From positions 496,001 to 560,000 of the forward strand of contig DASXDT010000005.1 of NCBI GenBank assembly GCA_036490475.1: DNA of 64,000 nucleotides. Direction: 5' to 3'. Made by a program: the position numbers and the translations under genes. Position 1 is the stretch's first letter, and each line of letters begins with the position of its first letter. This document shows, one piece after another, positions 47,673 to 56,422 of this stretch. This DNA comes from Candidatus Tumulicola sp. GTDB taxonomy: Bacteria > Vulcanimicrobiota > Vulcanimicrobiia > Vulcanimicrobiales > Vulcanimicrobiaceae. The notes beneath the pieces are model-generated. The model was not told where the DNA came from, did not search any database, and saw only the letters and a program-made list of their open reading frames with translations.

Positions 47673-48284
47673 ATGGTCGACAACGTGGTTGCGCTGGCGC
47701 GCGAGCTTTTCTCGCTTGAATTCGGGCGGTCTGCCGAAGCGCCGATCGTCGAGACGCTGATTCGATACGGTGCCGGCGCCCTCCGATTCGCGATCTCGTG
47801 CGATATCTCGGTGCTGCCGCTGCGTGACGGCGAACGATATCGGGATGCATCGAAAACGCTCGCTCGTCTTGGTATCGACGTCGATCGTTGGCCCGCACCA
47901 CCGGCCGGCTTATTCGTGGTAGAAGAGCGCGCGCTCTTACTACGCTCGCGCAGCCCGATGACGGTCGCACACGAATTCGGACACGCGCTCGATTGCGCGT
48001 TGGGCGGCGGTGTGTATCGATCGGGAATCGATCCCCGCGTGCGAGCGCACTATTGCCGTGCGCGAGCGTTCGTTACGCCGTACGCCGCAACCGGCATCGA
48101 CGAATATTTTGCGGAGTCGTTACGAGCGTACGTCGGTGTGAACGATCCGTCGTCGGCGTGGCCGCGCGCGACGCGCGAACGATTACGCCGGGTCGATCCT
48201 CACATGTGCGAATATGTGGCCGCGTTGTTCGGGCGCGAATTCTCCACGCGCGCAACGTCGGCCGCACTAACCGGCGGGGCGTGA
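47673..48284 (+). CDS. HExxH metallopeptidase-like protein (ATLF-like fold)
   Basis: A 203-residue protein with a zinc-binding HEFGH (residues 100-104, in TVAHEFGHALDCAL) and a downstream DEYFAESLRAYV, where Glu near 148 would be the third ligand. This is the layout of the anthrax lethal factor-like peptidase domain. There is no signal peptide, so it acts inside the cell or is exported another way. It lies beside Fur-like boxes. Its last 85 bp overlap the end of the convergent cytochrome gene. Confidence 0.78.
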   Translation: MVDNVVALARELFSLEFGRSAEAPIVETLIRYGAGALRFAISCDISVLPLRDGERYRDASKTLARLGIDVDRWPAPPAGLFVVEERALLLRSRSPMTVAHEFGHALDCALGGGVYRSGIDPRVRAHYCRARAFVTPYAATGIDEYFAESLRAYVGVNDPSSAWPRATRERLRRVDPHMCEYVAALFGREFSTRATSAALTGGA

Positions 48285-48655
48285 TTGTGCCACGTGCGGC
48301 GAACGAACGTTACGATCGCCGCGATCTGATCGTCGTTGAGATCTGCAGCCCAGCCCGGCATCACGCCGTCGTACGTCGTCCCGCCGGTCGACGTACGGCC
48401 GCGCGTGCCGAACGCAACCGCCGCAATCACTCGCCCCGGATCACCGATGACGACGCGATCGCCGGCAAGCGGCGGGAAAACGCCGGCCATGCCGCGACCG
48501 TCCGGCTGATGACAGCTCGCACAGTGCGTCAGATACAAGGCTCCGCCGTCGCTCGACGAACCGGGCGCTTCGCTCGGCGCGCTCGACCGGTCGCTATGCG
48601 CGCAACCCGTCACTAATACGACCGCCAGCACAGCCGCGTACGTCCGTGCGATCAT
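48200..48655 (-). CDS. Lipoprotein cytochrome c
   Basis: A 151-residue class I cytochrome c with a lipobox signal (YAAVLAVVLVTGCAHS), the heme motif CASCHQ (about residue 45) and the axial Met in YDGVMPGW. It is tethered to a membrane and should carry electrons in the periplasm. The ATG at 48655 overlaps the rodA stop (ATGA), so it is translated from the tail of the FHA/PP2C/RodA operon, an unusual neighbour for a cell-wall gene. Confidence 0.9.
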   Translation of the reverse strand: MIARTYAAVLAVVLVTGCAHSDRSSAPSEAPGSSSDGGALYLTHCASCHQPDGRGMAGVFPPLAGDRVVIGDPGRVIAAVAFGTRGRTSTGGTTYDGVMPGWAADLNDDQIAAIVTFVRRTWHNHAPPVSAADVARVENSRPNNAATYSHM

Positions 48656-49848
48656 CGCCGGCGCGCGCTCATCGACCACGCGAGCGAAACGAGCAAGACG
48701 TTCGCGACCAGCGAGCTTCCACCGTACGAGACGAACGGTAACGTAATGCCGGTCAGGGGGAAAATACCGATCACGCCGCCGACGATGACGAAGACCTGAA
48801 AGCCCAACGTCGCGGCGAGTCCGACGGCCAGCAACTTTGCGTACAGATCCGGCTGCTGCAGCCCGACGGCGAAGATGCGCCGGACCAATCCTAAAAAGAG
48901 CAGCAATACGACGAACGCGCCGATCCAGCCGAACTCTTCAGAAAACGCTGCATACACATAGTCGGTGGCGACGTCCGGAATAAACGTCGGATGGCCCAAA
49001 CGGAAGCCCGTTCCGAACAATCCGCCCGAGGCCATCGCGTAGTACGCCTGCGAGGACTGGTATCCGGCGCCGAGCGGATCCGAAAACGGATTGCGCCATA
49101 CCGCGATACGCTCGTGCACGTAGTTGAAGTGCCGCGCCGCCCAAAATGCGACCGCCGCAAATACCCCGGCGCCGGCCGCAACGATATCCCAGCGCCGGGT
49201 TCCGACATACAGCAACGTCGCGAACGTAGCCAACAACAGCGTCGCCATTCCGAGGTCGCGCTGCACCACGAGAATCGCCATCGATGCGCCCCAGCCGAGT
49301 ACCAGCGGTCCGAGATACTTCGCGTTGGCTTGCAATGACCAGGGACGCGCGGCCGCGAGGACGTCGGACATCTCGGCCAAATACGCCGCCAGGAAAAACA
49401 CGACGAACAGTTTGATGAACTCGATCGGTTCGAACTGCGCCGGGCCGACGCGAATCCACAATCGGGCGCCATTGACTTCCTGGCCGAACAGCAACAATAA
49501 GCCGAAGAGTGCGAGCGACGCGACGACCCATAAGTATTTGTATGCGGCGAACCGCCGGAAGTTCGAAAAAACAGGCCCGAATGCGATCGCGAGCACCATC
49601 GCGACGCCCAGCCACACTTCCTGACGCGCCGCCAAGTCGGGGGACAACCGCGCGATCAACAAGATGCCGACCGACGACAGCACGATCGCCAAGGCAGGCA
49701 GCACGTCGTCGCGCTCGCTATCCAACGGTGCGCATGCAACCCATAGGAGCGCCAGAACGCCTAATCCGATGCTCAGTAAGGGCGGCCCTAGCGAGCGTTC
49801 CGGCGCGAACGACAGCACCAGCGCGGACACGGCGAGCGCTCCGCACAT
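48652..49848 (-). CDS. FtsW/RodA/SpoVE-family peptidoglycan glycosyltransferase
   Basis: About 398 residues with roughly ten membrane helices. It has the SEDS signature: FGQEVNGARLWIRVGPAQFEPIEFIKLFVVFFLAAYLAE, QRDLGMATLLLATF, and GVIGIFPLTGITLPFVSYGGSSLVAN near the C-terminus. SEDS proteins polymerise lipid II with a class B PBP, whose gene is not seen next to it. The start is uncertain: the frame runs back into the PP2C-like gene, and ATG 49848 has no good ribosome site. Confidence 0.9.
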   Translation of the reverse strand: MCGALAVSALVLSFAPERSLGPPLLSIGLGVLALLWVACAPLDSERDDVLPALAIVLSSVGILLIARLSPDLAARQEVWLGVAMVLAIAFGPVFSNFRRFAAYKYLWVVASLALFGLLLLFGQEVNGARLWIRVGPAQFEPIEFIKLFVVFFLAAYLAEMSDVLAAARPWSLQANAKYLGPLVLGWGASMAILVVQRDLGMATLLLATFATLLYVGTRRWDIVAAGAGVFAAVAFWAARHFNYVHERIAVWRNPFSDPLGAGYQSSQAYYAMASGGLFGTGFRLGHPTFIPDVATDYVYAAFSEEFGWIGAFVVLLLFLGLVRRIFAVGLQQPDLYAKLLAVGLAATLGFQVFVIVGGVIGIFPLTGITLPFVSYGGSSLVANVLLVSLAWSMSARRR

Positions 49849-49877
49849 CGGGAGCAACCGCCGGACGATGCGAATCG

Positions 49878-50612
49878 TCAGCGGGCTAGTACCATCGCAA
49901 TCACGAGCAAAGCTGCAATTGCGATGCGCGCGATCGTCACGGCCCCGAGCGTCGCGCGATGCGGCTCGGACGCGACGTCGGACGCGTCGTCGCGATCGAA
50001 ACGTGCCAATAGCGCCTGCTCCCACGGGCCGGCCGATTCCACGTGCTGCAACAGACGCGCTGCGTCCGGTTCGCGCTCCAGCCGTCGCCCGGTCAGCACG
50101 ATCACGTCGCCCTCACCGACCCGCACGCTCGACACGGTCATCTCCAGCGTCGATGCCGTTCCGAGCGCTCGAAGCAGCAACGGCGCCGAGCCGTCGTGCA
50201 AGGCGTCGTCGTCGGTTAGCGCGGTAACACGTCCATCGCGAATCAAGTATGCGGCGGTCGTTCCGGAATGCAGCACGTAGGCCGATCCGCGCACCGCAAA
50301 CACCGCGGTCAGCGATGCGGCAGCGGTAACGTAATCGTCGTGCGAAGCCGTGCGCGCGTGCACGTCGCCGTTCACCCGGGCGACGACGCCGAGCATCGCA
50401 GCCGCTGCGGCTTGCGGACGGTCGATCGATCGCCGGAAACGGCGGCCGCGCGACCGTCGTTCGCACTCCTGACGCAAGCGCGCGAGCAACGCGCGTTCGA
50501 TCGGTATTCCGTCGATCGATCCGAAGCCGCGAGCCACCGCCAGGAGCCAGCTCTGCCGGCCCATTCGCATCGTCAAACACGAGGCGCGATCGCCACGAAT
50601 CGCTACGTCCAC
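49878..50612 (-). CDS. PP2C-like protein, catalytically degenerate, membrane-anchored
   Basis: A 244-residue protein in the place of PstP. The fold can be followed (ATAAYLIRDGRVTALTDDDAL, RALGTASTLEMTVSSVRVGEGDVIVLTG), but the metal Asp motifs are changed: VADGMGG becomes VARGFGS, GDSR becomes SGTT and SDGL becomes TGRR. One C-terminal helix (TIARIAIAALLVIAMVLAR) anchors it. It is probably a pseudophosphatase. The GTG at 50612 overlaps the fhaB 3' end. Confidence 0.75.
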   Translation of the reverse strand: MDVAIRGDRASCLTMRMGRQSWLLAVARGFGSIDGIPIERALLARLRQECERRSRGRRFRRSIDRPQAAAAAMLGVVARVNGDVHARTASHDDYVTAAASLTAVFAVRGSAYVLHSGTTAAYLIRDGRVTALTDDDALHDGSAPLLLRALGTASTLEMTVSSVRVGEGDVIVLTGRRLEREPDAARLLQHVESAGPWEQALLARFDRDDASDVASEPHRATLGAVTIARIAIAALLVIAMVLAR

Positions 50613-51022
50613 GGTTGCACCGATCGTATCATCAAGCGCGTGGTTCCCACGTCGATCGCGTCGCCGGCTCGTACTTCGATCGGCTCGTCGACGCGCTGTC
50701 CGTTCAAAAACGTGCCGTTACGACTATGCAAGTCGATCACATAGGCAATTCCGTCGCGGCTCTCGATGCGCGCGTGATGGCGGCTGACTTCCGGGTCGCG
50801 CAACGCGACGCCGGAAGCGCCGCGTCCGATGTCCATCGGCGTCGCTCCGTCCAGCCGCCGCACGTTGCCGATCTCGACGATCTCGAGTTCGACTGCGAGC
50901 GGAACGTGCCGGCCGATCTCGGTTGCCGCGCGGACGTTGGGACGAATCGTCGTCGCCGCGACGACGAGCAGCGCCGCCGTAATTTCGAGCGTCCCGATAT
51001 GCATGCGTACGTCGAAGTTCAT
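50603..51022 (-). CDS. fhaB: FHA-domain protein, FhaB-like
   Basis: A 139-residue protein with one N-terminal hydrophobic helix (IGTLEITAALLVVAATTI) and a C-terminal FHA domain: IGRGASGVALRDPEVSRHHARIE and SRNGTFLNGQRV, with the Arg, Ser, Arg and Asn that bind phosphothreonine. In actinobacteria FhaB stands with FhaA, PstP, RodA and PknA/B and helps control wall growth. It lies between fhaA and the PP2C-like gene, overlapping both. Confidence 0.88.
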   Translation of the reverse strand: MNFDVRMHIGTLEITAALLVVAATTIRPNVRAATEIGRHVPLAVELEIVEIGNVRRLDGATPMDIGRGASGVALRDPEVSRHHARIESRDGIAYVIDLHSRNGTFLNGQRVDEPIEVRAGDAIDVGTTRLMIRSVQPWT

Positions 51023-51708
51023 CGCTCGGCGGCCGCCGCTTCGAATCGCATACGCGTGTTACCGAACGACAGTTCGTCGCCATCGTGCAACCGTTCGGCG
51101 CGAACGCGCCGCCCATTCACGGAGGTGCCGTTGGTAGAATCGAGATCGCGCACCAGCGGGCCGGCCGCGTCGGTTTCGATTTCTGCGTGCGCGCGCGAAA
51201 CGCTCGGGTCTGCCAGCACCACGTCGTTATCGTCGCCGCGGCCGATTCGCGCCGACCGGTCGAATCCGTACACGCCTTGTGCCGGGACGCCCTTTACCAT
51301 ACGCAGACGGAACGAACCGCGTGTCACCTTTGCTACGCGGGGACGGTCGTCGACCCGAACGTCCATCGCACCCACCGGCAAGCCGTCACTGGCCGTCATG
51401 ACCACTTTGGGGTCGCCATCGCGCAACGTGATGCCGACGCGCGCCGACAGCTCGCGCAGCAATTCGGCCCACTCTCGTTCCAGGTACTCGCAATGCGGCG
51501 CGAGCCGTTCGAAATCGTCGGGATTCACGATCACGGTATATCGGCTCGGCGCGACGCGTTCGCCGCGTTCGTCGACGGTGCGAGCCTCCACGGTCGCAAC
51601 CAATTTACGCGCGATTTGCTCGGGTTCCAGATCGGTCGGGAACACGCTCGCGAAGCTGCGCTCGATCAGCGCCGCACACGCCTGTTCGAGTTTCGCGAGC
51701 AGGCTCAC
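51019..51708 (-). CDS. fhaA: DUF3662-FHA protein, FhaA-like
   Basis: A 229-residue protein. Residues 1-115 match the DUF3662 domain of mycobacterial FhaA (LLAKLEQACAALIERSFASVFPTDLEPEQIARKL, RYTVIVNPDDFERL). The C-terminal FHA domain has IGRGDDNDVVLADPSVSRAHAEIE and DSTNGTSVNGRRV. FhaA binds phosphorylated MviN and other wall partners in mycobacteria. It is shorter than the actinobacterial form because the linker is short. No Ser/Thr kinase is found in this window. Confidence 0.9.
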   Translation of the reverse strand: MSLLAKLEQACAALIERSFASVFPTDLEPEQIARKLVATVEARTVDERGERVAPSRYTVIVNPDDFERLAPHCEYLEREWAELLRELSARVGITLRDGDPKVVMTASDGLPVGAMDVRVDDRPRVAKVTRGSFRLRMVKGVPAQGVYGFDRSARIGRGDDNDVVLADPSVSRAHAEIETDAAGPLVRDLDSTNGTSVNGRRVRAERLHDGDELSFGNTRMRFEAAAAER

Positions 51709-53000
51709 CGGCGTTGCAGCCGGGAAATGAAAAAACCGTCGCGGCCCTCGATGCCCGGAGCCACCATCACATCGCCATCAGGCGTGAGAAAAGACTCGTA
51801 CGCCGCCGGCACGAGTCCGCGCTCGAAATTGTGACGCGAGAGAAACCAATTCACGACCTCCGTGGTCTCGCGCGGGTCTGTCGAGCATGCCGCGTAGACC
51901 AAAACCCCGCCCTCACGCAGCGAGGTCGAAACGCGCTCGAGAATGGCCCGCTGGGTCTCCGCAAGGCGTTCGCCGTCGTCCGCACTCTTCTTCCAGCGCG
52001 ACTCGGGATGCCGGGCGGCCAAGCCGGTACCCGAACACGGCGCGTCGACCAGGATTCGGTCGAAACGAACGTTGGGATCGAAGGTGTGCTCGCGGGCGTC
52101 GGCCTCCACGATTGCGGCCACCACGCCGGCCAAATCCAGCCGCCGTCCCAAGGTCGCGATCTTGCGAGTGTCGCGCTCGAGACACACGATATTTCCATCG
52201 TTTTGGAGCCGGCCGGCGATCTGCAACGTCTTATTTCCGCGACCGCTGCACGCGTCGAGCACCTCCTCCCCCGGTTGCGGGTTGAGAATGTCTACTGCCA
52301 TCGCCGAACTCTCGGACTGCAGCCACCACGCGGCCGCCTCTCCACCCCCCGATAGACGAGCGCCGCCGCCATCCACAACCGACGACTCCGCAACGTACGC
52401 CGAGGGATGTGCGCGCACGCCGTCGCGCTCCAATGTCTCGCGAACTTCTTCGATCGTCGACCGAAGCAAACTCGCAGTTACGGCGGCCGCCGGCGGAGCG
52501 TTGACCGCAGCGCAGATCTGCGGTGTCAGGTTTCCGAACGAACCGCGCCACTGACGCACGAGCCACGTCGGCAACGAATGCACCGTTGCCAAGAATTCGT
52601 CTTCGCTCGGGAAATCGTCGGGTTGCGGCTCGGGCGGCGGCTCGCGCAAATAGCGACGCAGCACCGCGTTGGTGAGATTTGCAACGCCGGTGTGGCCGTA
52701 GCGTCGCGCCAGGTTGACCCACTCGAACACGGTTGCGTGCACGTCGGCCTGCGTGTAGGTTAACTCATACACCGCGAGTCGCAAAATTTCGCGGATCGTG
52801 GGCGGAAGCGAGTCGACGCGTTCGCCGATAAACGGCTCGAGACGCCAGTCTAGCGCGCGGCGCATCTTGATCGCGCCGTACGCCAGCTCGGTAGCGAACG
52901 CGCGGTCGCGCGGGTCGACCGTTGCATGTCGAATACGGTAATCGAGCGCTTCGGCGGCCCCGCGAGCGGGTCCGGGCCCGACGGGAAAGACGTCGCGCAC
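51705..53000 (-). CDS. rsmB: 16S rRNA (cytosine-967-C5) methyltransferase RsmB
   Basis: A SAM-dependent rRNA methyltransferase with an N-terminal NusB-like domain (ATELAYGAIKMRRALDW..., ILRLAVYELTYTQADVHATVFEWVNLARRYG) and a catalytic domain with GEEVLDACSGRGNKTLQIA, the Cys in DAPCSGTG and AACSTDPRE. About 430-450 residues. Homology starts near 53030 (LSARDIALGVV), where there is no ATG, GTG or TTG; the first GTG is 53000. It overlaps or abuts fmt and may begin at a non-standard codon. Confidence 0.9.
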   Translation of the reverse strand: MRDVFPVGPGPARGAAEALDYRIRHATVDPRDRAFATELAYGAIKMRRALDWRLEPFIGERVDSLPPTIREILRLAVYELTYTQADVHATVFEWVNLARRYGHTGVANLTNAVLRRYLREPPPEPQPDDFPSEDEFLATVHSLPTWLVRQWRGSFGNLTPQICAAVNAPPAAAVTASLLRSTIEEVRETLERDGVRAHPSAYVAESSVVDGGGARLSGGGEAAAWWLQSESSAMAVDILNPQPGEEVLDACSGRGNKTLQIAGRLQNDGNIVCLERDTRKIATLGRRLDLAGVVAAIVEADAREHTFDPNVRFDRILVDAPCSGTGLAARHPESRWKKSADDGERLAETQRAILERVSTSLREGGVLVYAACSTDPRETTEVVNWFLSRHNFERGLVPAAYESFLTPDGDVMVAPGIEGRDGFFISRLQRR

Positions 53001-53026
53001 GACTCCCAGTGCGATGTCGCGAGCGC

Positions 53027-53860
53027 TTAACGTTCGTGCGATGTCCGGCCTCGCAAATAGGCGGCACCGCTCATACGGCCGCGATTCGGTGCGATGAGTT
53101 CGTCGATCTCCACCCGGCCGTCTTCGACGTGCGCGCGCAACACCTTGACAATTTCGCCCTCGAGTTGGGCGCGAGCGCCGGGCAACGGCGAGAACGCGCG
53201 TACCGCGTCGACGATGCGTCGCGGTTCCCACGACCAATCGATCGAAAGGTCGTCTTTACCGAGCGGATGCGTGTAGGTCGGCTCGCCGGTCTGCGGATGA
53301 GTGGGAAGCCGGCCGTTCGCCGCGAGTTCCAACGCGCGGCCCAGCAGGGCGGCACCGATCGTCGCGAGACGATCGTGCAAATGTCCGTAATCTTCATCGG
53401 GATCGATCGTAACCGGCTCTTGCAGCACGACGTCCCCGGTATCCATACCCGCATCCATCAACATGACCGTAACGCCGGTCGCGCGCTCTCCGTTGCGCAA
53501 CGCCGTCTGAATTGGGGTCGCGCCTCGATAGGCCGGCAGCAGCGAGGGATGGACGTTCAAGGATCCAAGGCGCGGAAGTTCGAGCAGCCAGTCCGGTATC
53601 AGCCGTCCGTACGATGCGAGCGCGAACAGATCGAAGGCGTCGCCGGCCAGCTCGGGTTGTAACGCTCGCAACGTCGATGGCTGATAGACAGGCAGTCCGA
53701 GTTCGATCGCGGCGGCCTTCACCGGCGAGGGCGTTACACGCTGGCCGCGTCCGCTCGGGCGGTCGGGCTGCGTAACGACGCCAGCCACCGCGGTGCGTTC
53801 GGCGAGCACTCGCAGGCTCGGAACCGCGAAATCGCTGGTTCCGAAGAAAAGCGTACGAAT
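53027..53860 (-). CDS. fmt: Methionyl-tRNA formyltransferase, apparent ATT start
   Basis: A 277-residue enzyme that formylates initiator Met-tRNA. Catalytic Asn/His are in SLNVHPSLLPAYRGATP and Asp is in MDAGMDTGDV. The N-terminus conserved in all Fmt (RTLFFGTSDFAVPSLRVL) is encoded upstream of any ATG, GTG or TTG. The first codon that includes it is ATT at 53860, six bases after the def stop. Starting at GTG 53809 would delete the beta-strand binding formyl-THF. Length is slightly below E. coli Fmt (315). Confidence 0.9.
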   Translation of the reverse strand: MRTLFFGTSDFAVPSLRVLAERTAVAGVVTQPDRPSGRGQRVTPSPVKAAAIELGLPVYQPSTLRALQPELAGDAFDLFALASYGRLIPDWLLELPRLGSLNVHPSLLPAYRGATPIQTALRNGERATGVTVMLMDAGMDTGDVVLQEPVTIDPDEDYGHLHDRLATIGAALLGRALELAANGRLPTHPQTGEPTYTHPLGKDDLSIDWSWEPRRIVDAVRAFSPLPGARAQLEGEIVKVLRAHVEDGRVEIDELIAPNRGRMSGAAYLRGRTSHER

Positions 53861-53866
53861 CTGGGC

Positions 53867-54406
53867 TTATGCCTCGGCGGCCACGGCGTCGTCGTGCGCG
53901 GCGGGTTCGCCGGCGTCGTCCTCTTCGTGCGGTTTGGCAACACGCACGTCGCGAGCCGAATCGAGGTACAGCTCGCCGTTCAAATGGCCGATTTCGTGCT
54001 GCAGGCACTGCGCGAACAGGCCATCACCTTCCAGGCGGATCTTTTTCCCGTACCGGTCGAGACCGCTAACGACGACGCGGTTGAAGCGAACGATCTCGCC
54101 TACCATACCGGGAACGGAAAGGCAGCCTTCGGTCAGTTCGACTTCTTCTTCGCAGGACTCGATCTTAGGATTGATCACGACTTCGGGCGGGTGCTCGTCC
54201 TCGTGTACGTCGATCACGAACACGCGCTTCGAAACGTTCACTTGCGGCGCCGCGAGGCCGACGCCCGGCGCAGCGTACATGGTTTCGAACATGTCGTCGA
54301 GCAGTTGCTGAAATAGCGGCTCGGCGATCTCACGGGCATCCACTTTTCGCGCGACCTTGCGCAGCGTCGGATGCCCGTCTGTAATGATTTCCCGCACGTA
54401 GGCCAT
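53867..54406 (-). CDS. def: Peptide deformylase
   Basis: Removes the N-formyl group from new proteins. The 179-residue protein carries the three deformylase motifs: GVGLAAPQV (about residue 52), EGCLSVPG (about 94) and QHEIGHLNGELYLD (about 136), giving the Cys and two His that hold the metal. The C-terminus has an acidic tail (EEDDAGEPAAHDD). It precedes fmt, which reverses its chemistry at the other end of the cycle. Confidence 0.96.
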   Translation of the reverse strand: MAYVREIITDGHPTLRKVARKVDAREIAEPLFQQLLDDMFETMYAAPGVGLAAPQVNVSKRVFVIDVHEDEHPPEVVINPKIESCEEEVELTEGCLSVPGMVGEIVRFNRVVVSGLDRYGKKIRLEGDGLFAQCLQHEIGHLNGELYLDSARDVRVAKPHEEDDAGEPAAHDDAVAAEA

Positions 54407-54429
54407 ACGCGGCCCTTTATTCCAGCTGT

Positions 54430-54456
54430 AAAAGGCGCGTCGCCTGCTTGGCGCCT
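54430..54456 (-). terminator. Hairpin after the 54455-54919 lipoprotein gene
   Basis: AGGCGC / GCGCCT stem with a 12-nt loop, followed on the minus strand by TTTTAC. It could partly separate the lipoprotein gene from def. Confidence 0.45.
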
Positions 54457-54919
54457 ATCGGGTTCCGGTCGTGAACGAGCTCACGATAACGTTGGGCGTG
54501 CAGCCGGTCCCGCCGTTATTCCAGTAGAGGTTGACGCTCTGAAGCGGACCTACCGGCTGGGGTATGACGGTTTGATAAATCGTCGAACCCGGCGGCGGGC
54601 TCGTGTACGGCTTCGGGATTGGCCCCGTGTAGTGCGCGAACGTCGATGTGTATTGCTGCGCACCGCTGCTCTGCACCAGGAAGAAGTTGTATTGGTTCCC
54701 GACCGGCAACGTCGAATTGGTGGCGACGTACACGGCCTGGATGGCCGGATTGACGTGCGACGAGCCGTTAATCGGATGCAGAACCTGAAGGCCGTTGACC
54801 GGGCCTCCGCAGTTCTGTCCGAAGCCGTTGTTGTTCGTGCTGGAGTTGTTGTTGCATCCGGTCAGCAGCGTCATCGCTGCCGCCGCTGCTATGAATGCGT
54901 ACGTGAATGGTTTCGTCAT
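54455..54919 (-). CDS. Small lipoprotein of unknown function
   Basis: A 154-residue lipoprotein (signal FIAAAAAMTLLTGCNN), then an Asn/Ser-rich linker and one beta-sandwich-like domain (LQVLHPINGSSHVNPAIQAVYVATNSTLPVGNQYNFFLV), rich in Tyr, Pro and Thr. No known family. It is placed between hslU and def in an otherwise housekeeping operon and has a probable terminator. Confidence 0.65.
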   Translation of the reverse strand: MTKPFTYAFIAAAAAMTLLTGCNNNSSTNNNGFGQNCGGPVNGLQVLHPINGSSHVNPAIQAVYVATNSTLPVGNQYNFFLVQSSGAQQYTSTFAHYTGPIPKPYTSPPPGSTIYQTVIPQPVGPLQSVNLYWNNGGTGCTPNVIVSSFTTGTR

Positions 54920-54985
54920 GGTCGTAACTCCTCGCGGGACCGCTCTACGCCCTTCCCCGCAGATGGGAAACCAGTTAGGAAGTGC

Positions 54986-56422
54986 CTACAAGATGTACCC
55001 GGACAGGTCCGTATTTCCCACCACGTCGGCGAGCCGCTCTTTCACGTACGCGGCGTCGATTACCCTGGTGCCGGCCTCCTCGGGAGCCGCAAAGCTGACC
55101 TCGTCGAGCAGTCTTTCGAGGACGGTGTGCAGCCGGCGGGCACCGATATTCTCACTGGTTTCGTTGACCCGCATCGCATAGGCGGCGATCTGCTCGATGC
55201 CGTCCGGGCGAAAGTCGAGCGTCGTGCCTTCGGTCGCGAGCAGTGCTTTGTATTGCTCGACCAATGCGTTCTTGGGCTGCGTCAGGATCGTTTTGAAATC
55301 TTCGGCAGTGAGCGAGTCGAGCTCGACGCGAATCGGAAACCGGCCTTGCAGTTCCGGAATCAAGTCGGACGGCTTGCTGATGTGAAACGCACCCGCAGCG
55401 ATGAACAATACGTGATCCGTCTTGATCGTGCCGTGCTTGGTCGTCACCGTCGAACCTTCGACGATCGGAAGAATGTCGCGCTGCACGCCCTCGCGCGAAA
55501 CGTCCGGACCGCCGCGGCCACCTTGCCCCGCAACCTTATCGATCTCGTCGATGAAAATGATGCCGTCTTCGGCCGCGCGCCGCAACGCCTCGCGCTTCAC
55601 CGCATCCATGTCGATCAGCTTGGCCGACTCTTCTTGTGCGAAGATGCGACGCGCCTCGGCTACGGTAACGCGTTTTTTCGAACGGCGCTTTGGAAGTATT
55701 CCGCCAAGCATCTCGCCGAGGTCGGCCCCGCCACCGGATTGGTCGCCGCCGATCATGCCGATCGGCAGGTTCGGAGTTTCTTCGACATCGATTTCGACCA
55801 GACGCACGTCATAAAAGCCGCGCTCGATCTCGGAGCGCGTTTGCTCTCGCACGCGTTGCGCGTCGGACGAAACGGCGGGCGGCGGTTGGGCCGCCGGCGG
55901 CGGTTGAAAGTTGTTGCCGAAGATCGACCCGAGCGTCGCACCGAGCGAATTACCTTGTCCGGACGGCTGCGGCGGACGCGTCTCCGGATGCAGTACGTCG
56001 ATAATGCGTTCCACCGCCTGATGTTCGGCCGCATCGACGACATCGTGGCGGCGTTCTTCGATGACCGTGCGAATCGAGGCCTCGACCAAATCTCGAACCA
56101 TCGACTCGACGTCGCGGCCGACATACCCCACTTCGGTATATTTCGTCGCCTCGACTTTGACGAACGGCGCACCGACCAGCCCCGCCAAACGGCGCGCGAT
56201 TTCGGTCTTGCCGACGCCCGTCGGTCCGATCATCAAAATGTTTTTCGGAGTAATCTCTTCGCGCAGCTCGCCGGATACGCGCGAACGGCGATAGCGATTA
56301 CGCAACGCGACGGCCACGGCGCGTTTTGCCCCGGCCTGACCGACGATGTACTTGTCGAGTTCGGCGACGATCTGTCGCGGCGTCAGCGCTGCGGTGTCGG
56401 AACCGGAGATCGCGGCGTTCAC
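54986..56422 (-). CDS. hslU: ATP-dependent protease ATPase subunit HslU
   Basis: A 478-residue AAA+ unfoldase that feeds HslV. It has [17 protein letters not shown] at the N-terminus, Walker [19 protein letters not shown], pore motif [13 protein letters not shown], a variable intermediate domain (about residues 120-230), Walker [12 protein letters not shown] and the C-terminal sensor region ending in DLSGYIL, the tail that docks on HslV. The GTG at 56422 overlaps the hslV stop (GTGA). Longer than E. coli HslU (443) through the intermediate domain. Confidence 0.96.
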   Translation of the reverse strand: MNAAISGSDTAALTPRQIVAELDKYIVGQAGAKRAVAVALRNRYRRSRVSGELREEITPKNILMIGPTGVGKTEIARRLAGLVGAPFVKVEATKYTEVGYVGRDVESMVRDLVEASIRTVIEERRHDVVDAAEHQAVERIIDVLHPETRPPQPSGQGNSLGATLGSIFGNNFQPPPAAQPPPAVSSDAQRVREQTRSEIERGFYDVRLVEIDVEETPNLPIGMIGGDQSGGGADLGEMLGGILPKRRSKKRVTVAEARRIFAQEESAKLIDMDAVKREALRRAAEDGIIFIDEIDKVAGQGGRGGPDVSREGVQRDILPIVEGSTVTTKHGTIKTDHVLFIAAGAFHISKPSDLIPELQGRFPIRVELDSLTAEDFKTILTQPKNALVEQYKALLATEGTTLDFRPDGIEQIAAYAMRVNETSENIGARRLHTVLERLLDEVSFAAPEEAGTRVIDAAYVKERLADVVGNTDLSGYIL

